Assembly: GCA_003020925.1 (NCBI GenBank)
Contig: PXRT01000006.1
Coordinates: 1 to 64,000 of the forward strand
From: Halobacteriales archaeon QS_6_64_34
GTDB lineage: Archaea; Halobacteriota; Halobacteria; Halobacteriales; Haloarculaceae
Length of the DNA stretch: 64,000 bases
Direction of reading: 5' to 3'
Shown piece after piece: positions 39,408-49,248 of the stretch (positions are counted from its first letter, which is position 1; every line of letters starts with the position of its first letter). The notes below the pieces were generated by a model. It worked only from the letters and a program-made list of their open reading frames with translations. It was not told where the DNA came from and ran no database searches. The position numbers and the translations under genes were made by a program.

Positions 39408-39955
39408 ATGGCAGACCAGGAAATTGAGAACGCAGTCTCTCGCGCACTCGAAGAGGCACCTGAGCGGAACTTCCGCGAAACGGGGAGACCACCATTGTGG
39501 TCTTTGCCGAGGGCGAGACAGCCCTCCGGGCCGAGGAAGTCACAGACGACGTACTCGATGAGGACGAACTCGCAGAGCTTGGCGACGACGACGATGCCGC
39601 CAAGGACCTCGCCGATGACACTGACTTCTTCATCGCGGAGAAGGGCCTCATGCAGGACATCGGCCGCTATCTGGGGACCGTCCTCGGTCCGCGCGGGAAG
39701 ATGCCGGAACCGCTCGACCCCGACGACGACGTCGTCGAAGTCATAACGCGATTGAAAAACACCGTGCAGCTCCGCAGCGGTGAGCGTCGGACCTTCCACA
39801 CCCGCGTGGGCGCCGAGGACATGTCCGCCGAGGACATCTCGGACAACATCGACGTCATCATCCGCCGCCTGCACGCCGACCTCGAGAAGGGGCCGCTCAA
39901 CGTCGACACCATCTACGTGAAGACGACGATGGGCCCCGCCGTGGAGGTGGCCTGA
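39408..39955 (+). pseudogene. rpl1: 50S ribosomal protein L1, internal deletion with frameshift
   Basis: The start is normal for haloarchaeal L1 ([24 protein letters not shown]) up to about 39482. There the frame breaks: the next recognisable L1 sequence, [19 protein letters not shown], continues in another frame from about 39485 to the normal end (VYVKTTMGP-type terminus, AVEVA). Haloarchaeal L1 has about 212 residues; only ~183 codons' worth remain, so about 90 bases are missing, not a multiple of three. Frame 1 alone would give a short chimera. L1 translation is also self-repressed through the leader, which is intact. Assembly error or true loss cannot be separated here. Confidence 0.85.
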
Positions 39956-39956
39956 T

Positions 39957-40994
39957 ATGAGCGCCGAAGGCGACCGCAAGACTGAGACCATCCCGCAGTG
40001 GAAACGGGAGGAAGTCGACGCCATCGTCGAGATGATTGTGTCCTACGACTCCGTCGGCGTCGTCAACATCGCCGGGATTCCGTCCCGACAGCTCCAGGAC
40101 ATGCGCCGTGACCTCCACGGCACTGCGGAGCTTCGGGTCTCCCGGAACACGCTGCTCGTTCGCGCACTCGAGGAGGTCAACGACGGCCTCAAGGGCCTGA
40201 CCGAGCACGTCACCGGCCAGGTCGGCCTCATCGGGACCAACAGCAACCCGTTCTCGCTGTACCAGGAACTGGAAGCGTCGAAGACGCCCGCGCCCATCGG
40301 CGCCGGCGAAATCGCCCCGAACGAAATCGTCGTTCCCGAAGGCGACACCGGCGTCGACCCCGGCCCGTTCGTCGGGGAACTCCAGTCCATCGGCGCGGAC
40401 GCACGGATTCAGGAGGGGTCGATTCAGGTCCTCTCGGACTCGACCGTGCTCGAAGCGGGCGGTGAGGTCTCACAGGACCTCGCGAACGTCCTCAACGAAC
40501 TCGGTATCGAGCCCAAGGAGGTCGGCCTCGACCTCCGTGGGGTCTTCTCCGACGGCGTGCTCTTTGCTCCCGAGGAGCTCGAAATCGACGTCGAGGAGTA
40601 CGAGCAGGACATCGCGGCGGCCGCGAGCCGGGCTTTCAACCTCTCGGTCAACGCCGAGTACCCGACCGCGACCACGCTCCCGACGATGCTCCAGACCGCA
40701 CGTGGCGACGCCAAGAGCCTCGCGCTCCAGACGGCCATCGAGGACCCCGAGGTCGTTCCCGACCTCATCAGCAAGGCCGACACACAGCTGCGTGCGCTGG
40801 CCACCCAAATCGACGACCCGGACGCGCTGCCCGAGGAACTCCAGGACGTGGAGGCCACGCAACCAGCAGACGAACAGGCCGACGACCAGACCGAGGACAC
40901 CGACTCCGAGGACGCCGACGACACCGAGGCCGACGAGGCCGCTGACGACGAAGACGACGGCGACGCCGGCGACGCGCTCGGAGAGATGTTCTAA
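39957..40994 (+). CDS. rpl10: 50S ribosomal protein L10 (acidic P0)
   Basis: 345 residues. rRNA-binding domain [40 protein letters not shown], then the archaeal insert domain and C-terminal helices that bind three L12 dimers ([20 protein letters not shown]), with a long Asp/Glu tail ending GDALGEMF as in archaeal stalk proteins. One base separates it from the rpl1 stop, so loss of L1 translation could reduce coupled translation of L10. Confidence 0.95.
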   Translation: MSAEGDRKTETIPQWKREEVDAIVEMIVSYDSVGVVNIAGIPSRQLQDMRRDLHGTAELRVSRNTLLVRALEEVNDGLKGLTEHVTGQVGLIGTNSNPFSLYQELEASKTPAPIGAGEIAPNEIVVPEGDTGVDPGPFVGELQSIGADARIQEGSIQVLSDSTVLEAGGEVSQDLANVLNELGIEPKEVGLDLRGVFSDGVLFAPEELEIDVEEYEQDIAAAASRAFNLSVNAEYPTATTLPTMLQTARGDAKSLALQTAIEDPEVVPDLISKADTQLRALATQIDDPDALPEELQDVEATQPADEQADDQTEDTDSEDADDTEADEAADDEDDGDAGDALGEMF

Positions 40995-41012
40995 CCACAC
41001 CAACACAGAACC

Positions 41013-41351
41013 ATGGAATACGTTTACGCTGCACTCATCCTGAACGAATCGGGCGAAGAAATCAACGAAGACAACCTCACCGACGTGCTCGAGGCCGCCG
41101 GTGTCTCCGTCGAGGAGTCCCGCGTCAAGGCCCTCGTGGCCGCCCTCGAAGACGTCGACATCGAGGAGGCCGTCGAGCAGGCCGCCGCCGCACCCGTTCC
41201 CGCGAGCGGTGGCGCCCCAGCCAGCGAGGGTGACGACGACGAGCCTGACCACGACGAGCCGTCCGAAGAAGAGGTCGCCGAAGCCGAAGCGGACGACGAC
41301 GATGACGACGACGAGGCAGACGGCGAGGGCCTCGGCGAACTCTTCGGGTAA
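41013..41351 (+). CDS. rpl12: 50S ribosomal protein L12 (P1-type stalk protein)
   Basis: 112 residues. N-terminal dimerisation/L10-binding half ([40 protein letters not shown]), Ala/Pro hinge ([15 protein letters not shown]), acidic run and the conserved GLGELFG end that recruits translational GTPases. Last gene of the operon; followed by a terminator-like hairpin and T-run. Confidence 0.95.
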   Translation: MEYVYAALILNESGEEINEDNLTDVLEAAGVSVEESRVKALVAALEDVDIEEAVEQAAAAPVPASGGAPASEGDDDEPDHDEPSEEEVAEAEADDDDDDDEADGEGLGELFG

Positions 41352-41360
41352 ACGGGCACA

Positions 41361-41391
41361 GACGGATATCCGTCCCACACCGAACTTTTTT
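41361..41391 (+). terminator. Terminator after rpl12
   Basis: GACGGAT/ATCCGTC forms a perfect 7-bp hairpin with no loop bases to spare, followed 11 bases later by a run of six T (41386-41391). Archaeal termination mainly needs the T-run. Confidence 0.55.
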
Positions 41392-41490
41392 GACGCAACC
41401 GGGCAGCGGTCGCGCTGTCGGGTCGGGCAGTCGCTGCGCGGGCACGCCGACAGGCGGAGGTTCAAGTACCGGAACACGACCAGCCCCGCT

Positions 41491-42717
41491 ATGTTCCCGG
41501 TCAGCGTCGCCACGGACCCCGTCGGCGTCGCCACGCTGCTCGCGGCCATCGCCGGCGGCATCGGACTGGGGACGGTCAGCGGCCTGGTGCCGGGCCTACA
41601 CGCCAACACGCTCGCACTCTTGCTGGCGGCGATGGCGGGGGCGGTTCCCGGCCCACGGGTGTACGTCGGCGCGGCGATGTTGGCTGCGGGGGTGACCCAC
41701 ACCTTTCTGGACGTAGTGCCGGCGCTGGCACTGGGCGTGCCGGACCCGGCGATGGCCGCCAGCGCGCTGCCGAGCCACCGACTGGTCATCGAGGGCCGGG
41801 GTCGGGAGGCGCTGCGGCTCTCGGCGCTTGGCAGCGCCAGCGCGGTAGTGCTTGCGGTCCCACTGGCCGTCCCCGTGACGTGGGTGATGGTCCGCATCTA
41901 TCCGTTCGTCGCCGCGCACCTCTCGCTGGTGCTTGGCGCTATCGCGGCGCTGCTCGTGCTCTCCGAACCGGGCTGGGAGCGCCGGGTTGGCGCGGTGCTC
42001 TCGCTTGGCGCCAGCGGCGGGCTGGGACTGCTGACGCTCGATGCACCGGTCGCGGGCGCGCTCCCCGTCGCTGACGTGTTGGTCCCGGTGTTCTCGGGAC
42101 TGTTTGGCGCCCCCGTCTTGCTGTCGGCCATCGAGGGCGAGGGCGTCCCGCCACAGGCCGATGCGAGGGTGACGACGCCGCGACGCACGGTCGCGACCCT
42201 GGCGGCCGTCGGGACGCTCTGTGGGGCTGTCGTGGGGTATCTCCCCGGTGTCTCCAGTGCCGTCGCGGCGACGCTGGCGCTTGGCCTGACCGCCCAGCGG
42301 GGCCCGCGAGCCTTCGTCGTGACGACCAGCGGCGTCAACACGGCGACGGCGGTGTTCGCGCTGTTCGCGCTGGTGGTTTTTGGCGACCCGCGTACGGGCG
42401 TACTGGTCGCGCTCGACCGAGCGAGTGTCCCACTCGTGCTCCCGTCGCTGCTGGCGGCGGTCGCCATCTCGGCTGTCGTCGCCGCCGTCCTCGTGCCCCA
42501 TCTCGGCGACCGTTACCTGCGGACGGTCGGACGGCTGGACCCGGCCCGGCTCTCGGTTGCCGTCCTCGTCGGCCTGCTCGGGCTGTCGGCCGTCTTCGCC
42601 GGCCCGCTCGGCGTCGGCATCTTCGCCGCCGCGACGCTCGTGGGCCATCTCCCGCCGACCACGGGCTGTCGGCGGGCGACGCTCATGGGGGTGTTGCTGG
42701 TCCCGCTGGCACTATAG
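41491..42717 (+). CDS. TctA-family (DUF112) tripartite transporter permease-like protein
   Basis: 408 residues, about ten membrane helices. The family signature near the N-terminus (GGIGLGTVSGLVPGLHANTL, with the GxxPGxxA-like core) and its repeat in the second half (CGAVVGYLPGVSSAVAATLA) are clear. TctA proteins are the large permease of tricarboxylate transporters, but no TctB or periplasmic TctC gene is nearby, as usual in archaea, so the substrate is unknown. ATG 41491 chosen: the first hydrophobic helix follows directly. Confidence 0.85.
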   Translation: MFPVSVATDPVGVATLLAAIAGGIGLGTVSGLVPGLHANTLALLLAAMAGAVPGPRVYVGAAMLAAGVTHTFLDVVPALALGVPDPAMAASALPSHRLVIEGRGREALRLSALGSASAVVLAVPLAVPVTWVMVRIYPFVAAHLSLVLGAIAALLVLSEPGWERRVGAVLSLGASGGLGLLTLDAPVAGALPVADVLVPVFSGLFGAPVLLSAIEGEGVPPQADARVTTPRRTVATLAAVGTLCGAVVGYLPGVSSAVAATLALGLTAQRGPRAFVVTTSGVNTATAVFALFALVVFGDPRTGVLVALDRASVPLVLPSLLAAVAISAVVAAVLVPHLGDRYLRTVGRLDPARLSVAVLVGLLGLSAVFAGPLGVGIFAAATLVGHLPPTTGCRRATLMGVLLVPLAL

Positions 42718-42824
42718 CCGACGACCCCGACGACGGTGAGCGCCAGTCCGGTGCCCGAGATGACGTTCATGGGCTCTGTAGCGAAGCGACACGTTGATGG
42801 GCACAAGCACCGGAGATGTTCGGT

Positions 42825-43109
42825 ATGGACCTGCGAGTCATCGACAAGTCGGATACGGAACTCTCTATCGAGATTGCGGGCGAAGACCACACGTTCATGA
42901 ACGTCATCAAGGGGGCGCTGCTGAAGACGGACGGCGTCACTGCGGCGACCTACGACGTCAACCCCGAGCAGTCCGGTGGCCAGACCGACCCCGTCCTGAC
43001 AATCAAGACCGAGGAAACCGTCGACGCCCTCGACGCCCTCGAAGCCGGGACGGACCGCGTCATCGAGAAGGCAGACGCCCTCACCGACGCGTTCGAAGCG
43101 GCGGCGTAG
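42825..43109 (+). CDS. rpo11: DNA-directed RNA polymerase subunit Rpo11 (L)
   Basis: 94 residues: [20 protein letters not shown], then [20 protein letters not shown], the signature of subunit L that pairs with Rpo3 in the assembly platform (bacterial alpha homologue). ATG 42825 chosen over ATG 42816 because the conserved start MDLRV is known for haloarchaeal homologues. Confidence 0.94.
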   Translation: MDLRVIDKSDTELSIEIAGEDHTFMNVIKGALLKTDGVTAATYDVNPEQSGGQTDPVLTIKTEETVDALDALEAGTDRVIEKADALTDAFEAAA

Positions 43110-43113
43110 ATTC

Positions 43114-43950
43114 TCAACAGACCACGTACGTGACGAAGACAGTGTCGTCGGTCGCGACGTGGACGTCGACGCCGACGGTGTCACCGTCGCGGAAGGCGTT
43201 GCCCCGCTCGACGTAGCTGTCGACCAGCGCCGTCGCCAGTGTGGTCTCGTTTTCGAACTCGTCTATGGGCTGGCCGGCCCGCTCGGGGGCAACGCGGTAA
43301 CTGACGACGCTCGGCCTGTCACACGGGAGCCCGAAGCGGCCAAACGCCTCGCTATCCGGCCCGTCACCCTCCCCGGCGGCGGCAGCCGCGGTCGCCTTGT
43401 TGTAGTAGGCGGCGGCCTCGTCGCCCGTGGCGTTCCGGGCGAGCACGCTGGCGCCCTCGTTCTCGCGGCGCTCGTTGAATTCGGTGATGTAGGCGTCTTC
43501 GACCTCGGCAAGCGATAGCCCGGCGACGCTGTCGGCACTCCCCGGGGCGTCGGGAACCGATGGCGGGCCGGACGGTCCCCCGAGCGTCGGCAGCGAGATG
43601 ACGCCGACCACCGATAACAGGAGGACACTGAGCAGGACCGCCACGGCGGCGTAGCCGGCGACGTATTTCGGTTCGATGACGTCACGCCAGCCGGTACCAA
43701 TCTCGTCCAGCGGGTCCGTCTCCGGCGGTCCCTCGCGCAACTGGAGGTCCGCCCCGCCACAGCGCTTGCAGGGAGGTGAGTGCCGCTGGTGGGAGCGCCC
43801 GCAGTCCTGACAGACCCAGACGGTCCCGCCGGGAACGACCTCGTGGTTGACTTGTGTGACCGCCTTCTCGAAGCTGCCGTGCCCGCAGTTGTCACAGGGC
43901 GGGTCGTTCTCCTCGTGTGGTTTCTCGCACCACTCACACCGCCATTCCAT
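43114..43950 (-). CDS. Zinc-ribbon membrane protein with CAP-like extracellular part
   Basis: 278 residues. Two cytoplasmic zinc ribbons (CEWCEKPHEENDPPCDNCG near residue 5; CQDCGRSHQRHSPPCKRCG near 47), one membrane helix (AGYAAVAVLLSVLLLSVVGV near 100), then an outside domain beginning SLAEVEDAYITEFNERRENE that resembles the first helix of CAP/SCP-type domains, though the typical catalytic-like His/Glu set is not obvious. The product ends ...TVFVTYVVC. Unknown role; possibly envelope sensing. Confidence 0.65.
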   Translation of the reverse strand: MEWRCEWCEKPHEENDPPCDNCGHGSFEKAVTQVNHEVVPGGTVWVCQDCGRSHQRHSPPCKRCGGADLQLREGPPETDPLDEIGTGWRDVIEPKYVAGYAAVAVLLSVLLLSVVGVISLPTLGGPSGPPSVPDAPGSADSVAGLSLAEVEDAYITEFNERRENEGASVLARNATGDEAAAYYNKATAAAAAGEGDGPDSEAFGRFGLPCDRPSVVSYRVAPERAGQPIDEFENETTLATALVDSYVERGNAFRDGDTVGVDVHVATDDTVFVTYVVC

Positions 43951-44243
43951 CACCCAATCTAGGTGGCCGAGCTACAAAGGAGTCGCGGCAGGGGCAGCCA
44001 CCGCCGGGGTCGCCAGGGCAAGAGAGACCATTCGAGTGAGACGAGCCGCCGCGAAACGAGCAGGTGTCGGCCCGCTGGAACTCGACCCCCCATTGTACGA
44101 CGCTATCGACCCCGCCGAGGGGACGCCCTGCTCGATAGCTCGGACCGACCGAGCCACTCCCCGGTTGAGGTCACTATCACGGCTCCACCGTCACGGTCGA
44201 TGGCGACCTAGCGGTCAGCCTCGCGGAGCAACGTGGCAGTCGG
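43951..44243. other. Intergenic region without recognised gene
   Basis: Nothing credible on either strand; GC-rich with no obvious promoter for the flanking minus-strand genes beyond short AT runs. Confidence 0.5.
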
Positions 44244-45059
44244 TCAGAGGCGAACCGGAATCCCCCGTTCGTCCAGATACTGTTTCGTCTCCGCGATAGA
44301 GTACTCGCCAAAGTGAAAGATAGAGGCCGCCAGCCCGGCGTCGGCGCCGGCGTCGACGAACACTTCCTCCATGTCTTCCGGACCACCACAGCCGGACGAA
44401 GCGATGACCGGCGTCGAGACGGCGTTACAGACGGCTTTCATCAGCGGGATATCGTAGCCGTCCTTCGTGCCGTCGGCGTCGATGGAGTTGACGAATATCT
44501 CGCCTGCCCCCCGACGCTCGGCCTCCTTGGCCCACTCGACGGCGTCCAGACCCGTGCCCTCGCGGCCGCCCTTGACCGTACACTCGAACCAGCAGGACTC
44601 GCCGTCGACCTCGACGTACTGTTCGCCCTGACCGTCGAAGCGCCGCCGGGCGTCCAGCGAGATGACGATACACTGGCTGCCGAAGGCGGCCGCACCCGCC
44701 TCGATGAGGTCCGGATTGGCGATGGCGCCCGAGTTTATCGAGACCTTGTCCGCGCCGGCCCGCAGCGTCTCCTTGATGTCCTCGCGGGTCCGGATACCGC
44801 CGCCGACCGTAAGCGGGATAAAGACCTCGTCGGCCACGGCCGAGACGGTGTCGAGCATCGTCTCGCGACCCTCGGCGGAGGCGGTGATATCCAGAAAGAC
44901 GAACTCGTCGGCCCCCGACTCGTTGTAGGCCTTTGCCATCTCCACCGGGTCGCCGGTGTACTCCAGGTCCTCGAAGTTCACACCAGTGTAGACGGCCGCG
45001 TCCCCGTTCTCGTCGACGTCGACGTCAATACAGGGGACGATTCGCTTGGTGAGTGTCAT
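44244..45059 (-). CDS. hisF: Imidazole glycerol phosphate synthase subunit HisF
   Basis: 271 residues, TIM barrel cyclase of histidine synthesis working with HisH. Catalytic Asp in [20 protein letters not shown] and [20 protein letters not shown] region; phosphate-binding loops [20 protein letters not shown] and [20 protein letters not shown]; also [20 protein letters not shown]. The halophilic variant has a longer acidic loop after the first strand. hisH is not in the window. Confidence 0.95.
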   Translation of the reverse strand: MTLTKRIVPCIDVDVDENGDAAVYTGVNFEDLEYTGDPVEMAKAYNESGADEFVFLDITASAEGRETMLDTVSAVADEVFIPLTVGGGIRTREDIKETLRAGADKVSINSGAIANPDLIEAGAAAFGSQCIVISLDARRRFDGQGEQYVEVDGESCWFECTVKGGREGTGLDAVEWAKEAERRGAGEIFVNSIDADGTKDGYDIPLMKAVCNAVSTPVIASSGCGGPEDMEEVFVDAGADAGLAASIFHFGEYSIAETKQYLDERGIPVRL

Positions 45060-45167
45060 TAGTTACTTCTTCGTTCGCTACAGAGCCGTTTCATGGTTTC
45101 GGCTGTCGATAGCTCCCACTGGGGTGAATCCGACAGCTACACGTGGTCGGTCACAAAACGAACAGGC

Positions 45168-45359
45168 ATGGCGGACGACCACCACGACGAGGACCGGCCA
45201 GACTACGACCCCGAACACGTCGAACTGCCCGCGAATGCGCCGCCGCTGCGCTCGACGGCCCCCCAGGACGACTTCACGATGGGGCAGGTCGGACAGGGCG
45301 CCGCCGTCGCCCTTGTCGGCCTCGTGTTGACGTTCGGTATCGCACTGGCGCTGGTCTAG
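45168..45359 (+). CDS. Small single-helix membrane protein (DUF7550-like)
   Basis: 63 residues: His/Asp-rich start (MADDHHDEDRPDYDPEHVEL), a Pro-rich turn and a C-terminal membrane helix (GQGAAVALVGLVLTFGIALA). ATG 45168 preferred to upstream in-frame starts because the conserved MADDHH start follows. Ends 18 bases before convergent purL. Function unknown. Confidence 0.68.
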   Translation: MADDHHDEDRPDYDPEHVELPANAPPLRSTAPQDDFTMGQVGQGAAVALVGLVLTFGIALALV

Positions 45360-45377
45360 AAGCCGTTTTCTGCCGTC

Positions 45378-47540
45378 TCAGGCCAGTTCGTCCTCGATAG
45401 TATCGCGTAGCTCGGCGATGTCGTCGGCGTCGTAGTGGAGCACCTCGTCGTCGACCGTGATTTCCAGGTGGTTCGAGCCGTCGGCCTCACCCAGTTTGGT
45501 GACGGGGGCGACGCCGTCGAAAGCCTCCCGCACCGCAGTGGGGTCGGTCGTCTCGAAGACGACGCGGCCGGGCTGTTCGCTGAACAGGAGTCGCTTGCGG
45601 GTGCCACGGTCGACCGTCCCGATGTCGACGCTGGCTCCGGCGTCGTCGTGGACCATCTCCGCGAGCGTCACCGCGAGGCCGCCGTGGCTCACGTCGTGGG
45701 AGGCGAGCACGTGGTCCTCGTCGGCCACCTCGGCGATGGTCTCGACGAGCCCCGTCGGGTCGGCAGGCAGTTCCGGGAAGGCGTCGGTACCGCCAAAGCG
45801 CGCGGTGTACTCGGAGCCACCAAGCCGGGGGTCGGTCTCGCCTTCCAGGGAGGTATCGCCGACGACGACGAGTGTCCCCTCGCCCGACAGCGACATCGGC
45901 GGAGCGTCATACCCCTCCTTGATGCCCACCAGGGCGAGCGTCGGCGTCGGCGGGATTGGGCCGGTCGCCGAATCGTTGTACAGCGAGACGTTGCCGCCGA
46001 CGACAGGGACGTCGAGTTCGCTGCACATGTCCGCGAGCCCGTCGACGATTCCCTTGAAGCCACCGTAGACGTCGGGCTTCTCGGGGTTGCCGCCGTTCAG
46101 ACAGTCCACGGCGGCGTGTGGGACCGCCCCCTTCGCAGCGACGTTCGTGGCGTTCTCCAGGGCGATGGCGCGAGCACCCTCGTAGGGGGCGGCGTCGGTC
46201 CAGTTGGGGTCCGCGCCGGCCGAGAAGGCCAGGCCAGTGCCTGACTCCCGAATCGCCAGCAGGGCGGCGTCGTCACCCGGCAACACGCTCGTCCGGACCT
46301 GCACCTCGTGGTCGTACTGGCGGTACACCCACCGTTTGGAGGCGGTGTTCGGGCTGGCGACGATGCGGTCGAAGGCCGCCGCGAGGTCCATCGTCGGCAG
46401 GTCCCGCTCCTGTTTCGGTGGGGCCTCGCTGGGGAGGTCGTTCATCGGCGCGCCCTCGCCGAGGAACTCGGCGTCGACGTCGACGACCGTCTCGCTCTCG
46501 AAGGTACAGACGTAGTTCGTGCCCGGTTCGGTGAGTTCGCCGATGACGGAGGCGCCGAGGTCGTAACGCTGTGCCAGTTCGACCACGCGGTCGACGTTCT
46601 CGGGGGCGACCTCGTACACCATCCGCTCCTGGCTCTCGGCCAGCAGATACTCCAGGGCCGTCATGTTTGGCTCGCGTTCGTGGACGCGCTCCAGTTCGAT
46701 ACGGGCGCCCAGCTCGCCCTTCGCGACGAGTTCGGATGAGGCGCCGCCCAGACCGGCCGCGCCGAGGTCGCGGGCCGACTCGATTAGGGCCTCGTCCAGC
46801 AGCGCCTCGTTGCACTCGATGAGCAGTTTCTCGGCGTATGGGTCGCCGACCTGGACCGCCGGCCGGTCCTCGGTCTCGGCGTCTTCGGCGAGGTCCTCGC
46901 TGGCGAAGGAAGCGCCGCCGAGCCCGTCGCGACCCGTCGCGTTCCCGACGAGGACGAGCTTGTTGCCCGGCTCCTGAGCCTCGGCCGTAATCATGCGCTC
47001 GGGCGAAAGCAGCCCGATACAGGAGACGTTGACGAGCGGGTTCCCCTCGTAGTCCTCGTGGAAGGCAGTCGAGCCCGCCACGGTGGGGACGCCGATGCAG
47101 TTGCCGTAGTGAGAGATGCCCTCGACGACGCCCTCGAAGAGATACTGGGAGTGTTCGCGCTCGAACTCGCCGAAGTACAGGCAGTCCGCGAGCGCGATTG
47201 GGTAGGCGCCCATCGAGAGGGTGTCCCGGACGATACCGCCGACCCCCGTCGCCGCCCCGTCGAACGGGTCGACGTAGGAGGGGTGGTTGTGGGACTCGAC
47301 GCCCAGCGTGATGTACATCTCCTCGCCGTCGTAGGTCGGCAGGGAGACGACGGCGGCGTCGTCACCGGGACCGATGACGACCTGGTCGCCCTCGCTGTCG
47401 AAGGCGGTCAAGAGCGGGCGCGAGGAGCGGTAGGCACAGTGCTCGCTCCAGAGGTTCTCGAACAGCGCTGCCTCCGCTCGCGTCGGCTCCCGACCGATTT
47501 CCTCGACCACGATGTCGTGGTCGCTGTCGGACAGGCTCAT
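45378..47540 (-). CDS. purL: Phosphoribosylformylglycinamidine synthase subunit PurL
   Basis: 720 residues, small (archaeal/Bacillus-type) PurL that needs PurS and PurQ. Converts FGAR to FGAM. Motifs: [13 protein letters not shown] near residue 33 with the catalytic His, [30 protein letters not shown] near 80, [16 protein letters not shown], and second-half [37 protein letters not shown]. Complete length; no sign of damage. Confidence 0.96.
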   Translation of the reverse strand: MSLSDSDHDIVVEEIGREPTRAEAALFENLWSEHCAYRSSRPLLTAFDSEGDQVVIGPGDDAAVVSLPTYDGEEMYITLGVESHNHPSYVDPFDGAATGVGGIVRDTLSMGAYPIALADCLYFGEFEREHSQYLFEGVVEGISHYGNCIGVPTVAGSTAFHEDYEGNPLVNVSCIGLLSPERMITAEAQEPGNKLVLVGNATGRDGLGGASFASEDLAEDAETEDRPAVQVGDPYAEKLLIECNEALLDEALIESARDLGAAGLGGASSELVAKGELGARIELERVHEREPNMTALEYLLAESQERMVYEVAPENVDRVVELAQRYDLGASVIGELTEPGTNYVCTFESETVVDVDAEFLGEGAPMNDLPSEAPPKQERDLPTMDLAAAFDRIVASPNTASKRWVYRQYDHEVQVRTSVLPGDDAALLAIRESGTGLAFSAGADPNWTDAAPYEGARAIALENATNVAAKGAVPHAAVDCLNGGNPEKPDVYGGFKGIVDGLADMCSELDVPVVGGNVSLYNDSATGPIPPTPTLALVGIKEGYDAPPMSLSGEGTLVVVGDTSLEGETDPRLGGSEYTARFGGTDAFPELPADPTGLVETIAEVADEDHVLASHDVSHGGLAVTLAEMVHDDAGASVDIGTVDRGTRKRLLFSEQPGRVVFETTDPTAVREAFDGVAPVTKLGEADGSNHLEITVDDEVLHYDADDIAELRDTIEDELA

Positions 47541-47612
47541 TAGGAAGTCGTGGCCCCCGCCCGGCTAAATCGCTTTCCATGCGGGCGCGCCAGCGACATC
47601 CCCGCCGCCGGC

Positions 47613-48209
47613 TTACTCGGCTGGCTCGGCCAGCAGGCTGTCGACGTAGGCCGTCCAGCCCTGCCGGAGGTCGTCGGTCACGTCCATCTCCAGGGCGACG
47701 GCGATTCCCGTCGACCCGTCGGCCGCCGCTAGCAGAAACGCGGCCGTCGCGCGCGGTTCGATGTCCCGAAACGCGCCTTGCTCGACGCCGGCGGCGACGA
47801 TATCGGTCAGCGCGTCGAGACAGGCCGTCTCCAGTTCCAGCAGCGGCGCCCGGAGCGTCTCGTTGTACTGGGCGTGTGAAAGTAACTCCATGATGGCGAC
47901 GGCGATGCCCGCGTGCTCGTGGTCGGGCGTGCGGAAGAGAAACTCACAGGCGTCCCGAAGCGCCGCCTCGGGGTCGTCGGCCTCGACGCGAAGCAGGTCC
48001 TCCCGGATGTGGTCGGCAGCGAGGTCCAGGAAGGCCGCAATCATCTCGTCTTTCGTATCGAAGTAGTAGTAGAGCCCCGCCTCGCTGTTCTCGTACTCCT
48101 CGGCGATTTTCGCGGTCGTCAGCCGCTCGTAGCCGTGCTGTGCGAGCGCTCGCTGGACCGCGAGGGCGACGGATTCCCGCGCGTCCGCGTCCATGTCGGG
48201 GCTCACCAT
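47613..48209 (-). CDS. TetR/AcrR family transcriptional regulator
   Basis: 198 residues with the TetR HTH at the N-terminus (AVQRALAQHGYERLTTAKIA, EEYENSEAGLYYYFDTKDEM) and an all-helical ligand-binding domain. ATG 48209 chosen; an alternative ATG lies five codons in. Divergent from the DUF2071-DCC pair with 88 bases between starts, so local control is likely. Ligand unknown. Confidence 0.88.
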   Translation of the reverse strand: MVSPDMDADARESVALAVQRALAQHGYERLTTAKIAEEYENSEAGLYYYFDTKDEMIAAFLDLAADHIREDLLRVEADDPEAALRDACEFLFRTPDHEHAGIAVAIMELLSHAQYNETLRAPLLELETACLDALTDIVAAGVEQGAFRDIEPRATAAFLLAAADGSTGIAVALEMDVTDDLRQGWTAYVDSLLAEPAE

Positions 48210-48297
48210 ACGGCCGAGTGGGTACTCAGTCGTTTCAGCGTTTCGCTGTGAGTCGACGGATGGCCTTTTTCCACTCGGCCCCGAAAGAAACCGTATG

Positions 48298-48561
48298 GTC
48301 CTCCCGCTGGAGATGGACTGGCGACATCTCCTCTTCGAGAACTGGCCCGTCGACCCGGAGCTGATGGATTCACACGTGCCGGACGGGCTCAGCCCGGACA
48401 CCTACGACGGGTCGGCGTGGCTGTCGGTCGTCCCTTTCACGAACGTCGACGTCCGCACCTACAGCAGTCGGCCCAAACACCCGGGCGCCCGACCCGCCCA
48501 CTACGAGGCGAGCTACTGGCCGACCGGCGAGCCCTTCAGCGCCCCGGAGGGGTCGGCATGA
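48298..48561 (+). pseudogene. DUF2071 (YqjF-like) gene with internal and C-terminal loss
   Basis: The first 54 residues are a normal DUF2071 start (LEMDWRHLLFENWPVDPELM, YDGSAWLSVVPFTNVDV). They then run directly into RTYSSRPKHPGARPAHYEAS and PTGEPFSAPEGS, which in full-length relatives (about 230-250 aa) lies near residue 130-170, and stop there. So about 75 residues are missing internally and roughly 70-80 at the end. The stop overlaps the next start as ATGA. The frame is kept, but the protein is probably inactive. Confidence 0.78.
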
Positions 48562-48980
48562 GTGCCAGCGAGCCACCGGGTGGCGACCACCCGGTCCTGC
48601 TGTTCGACGGCGTCTGCAACCTCTGTAACGGCGTCGTCCAGTTCATCATCCGACGGGACCCGGCGGGCAAAATCCGGTTCGCCCCACTGCAGTCGGCGGC
48701 GGGCAAGGCCCTGCTGTCGGGGCATGGGTTGCCCCCGAGCGACCTCGACAGCGTCGTCCTCGTCGAGAACGGTGAACTGTACCGGAAGTCAGCAGCGGTC
48801 ATCCGGGTCGCCGAACTGCTGGGCTGGCCCTACCGGGCCGTGGCGGTCGGATACGCCGTTCCACGGTCTGTCAGGGACGCGCTGTACGATATCGTCGCCG
48901 CCAACCGCTACGACGTGTTCGGCCGGAAAGACCAGTGTATGCTGCCCGACGACGACGTCAGCGACCGCTTTCTGGGCTAG
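48558..48980 (+). CDS. DCC family thiol-disulfide oxidoreductase-like protein
   Basis: 140 residues with the DxxCxxC signature in VLLFDGVCNLCNGVVQFIIR near residue 15 and downstream IRFAPLQSAAGKALL, ENGELYRKSAAVIRVAELLG, conserved in the DCC (DUF393) family, a thioredoxin-like fold with a presumed redox role. Coupled by a four-base overlap to the damaged DUF2071 gene; DUF2071 and DCC genes often neighbour one another. Confidence 0.88.
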   Translation: MSASEPPGGDHPVLLFDGVCNLCNGVVQFIIRRDPAGKIRFAPLQSAAGKALLSGHGLPPSDLDSVVLVENGELYRKSAAVIRVAELLGWPYRAVAVGYAVPRSVRDALYDIVAANRYDVFGRKDQCMLPDDDVSDRFLG

Positions 48981-49248
48981 GCCCGACCGCCTTCTGGCCA
49001 CCTCATCAGTGACGATTCTCAGTTCACAGGAACGGTTCCGTCGGGCCGGGAACGACCGGTGGAGAGTTTGATACTTCGTCCCGAACCGCCACGTATGACC
49101 GACTGCATCGACCACAGTAACCCGTCACCGGGGCCAGTCGGCCCGGACCGACGACGAGGTACGTGGCCCGAGACCGTTCGAGGGCGTCACGTCGGACTGG
49201 TGGCCGTGAACGTGGACCGGGGCGCTTTTGCCCCATCCATTGCTATCG
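48981..49248. other. Intergenic region with a possible broken small ORF
   Basis: ATG at about 49095 opens MTDCIDHSNPSPGPVGPD; the neighbouring frame over 49140-49207 reads ARTDDEVRGPRPFEGVTSDW and ends at a stop soon after. Both look more protein-like than random, as if one small gene were split by a frameshift, but I recognise no family. Confidence 0.3.

Noticed and set aside
39497-39955. Second part of rpl1 as an independent gene from GTG 39497
   Set aside because: The peptide starts inside the conserved L1 fold with no promoter; it is better explained as the downstream piece of a broken gene.
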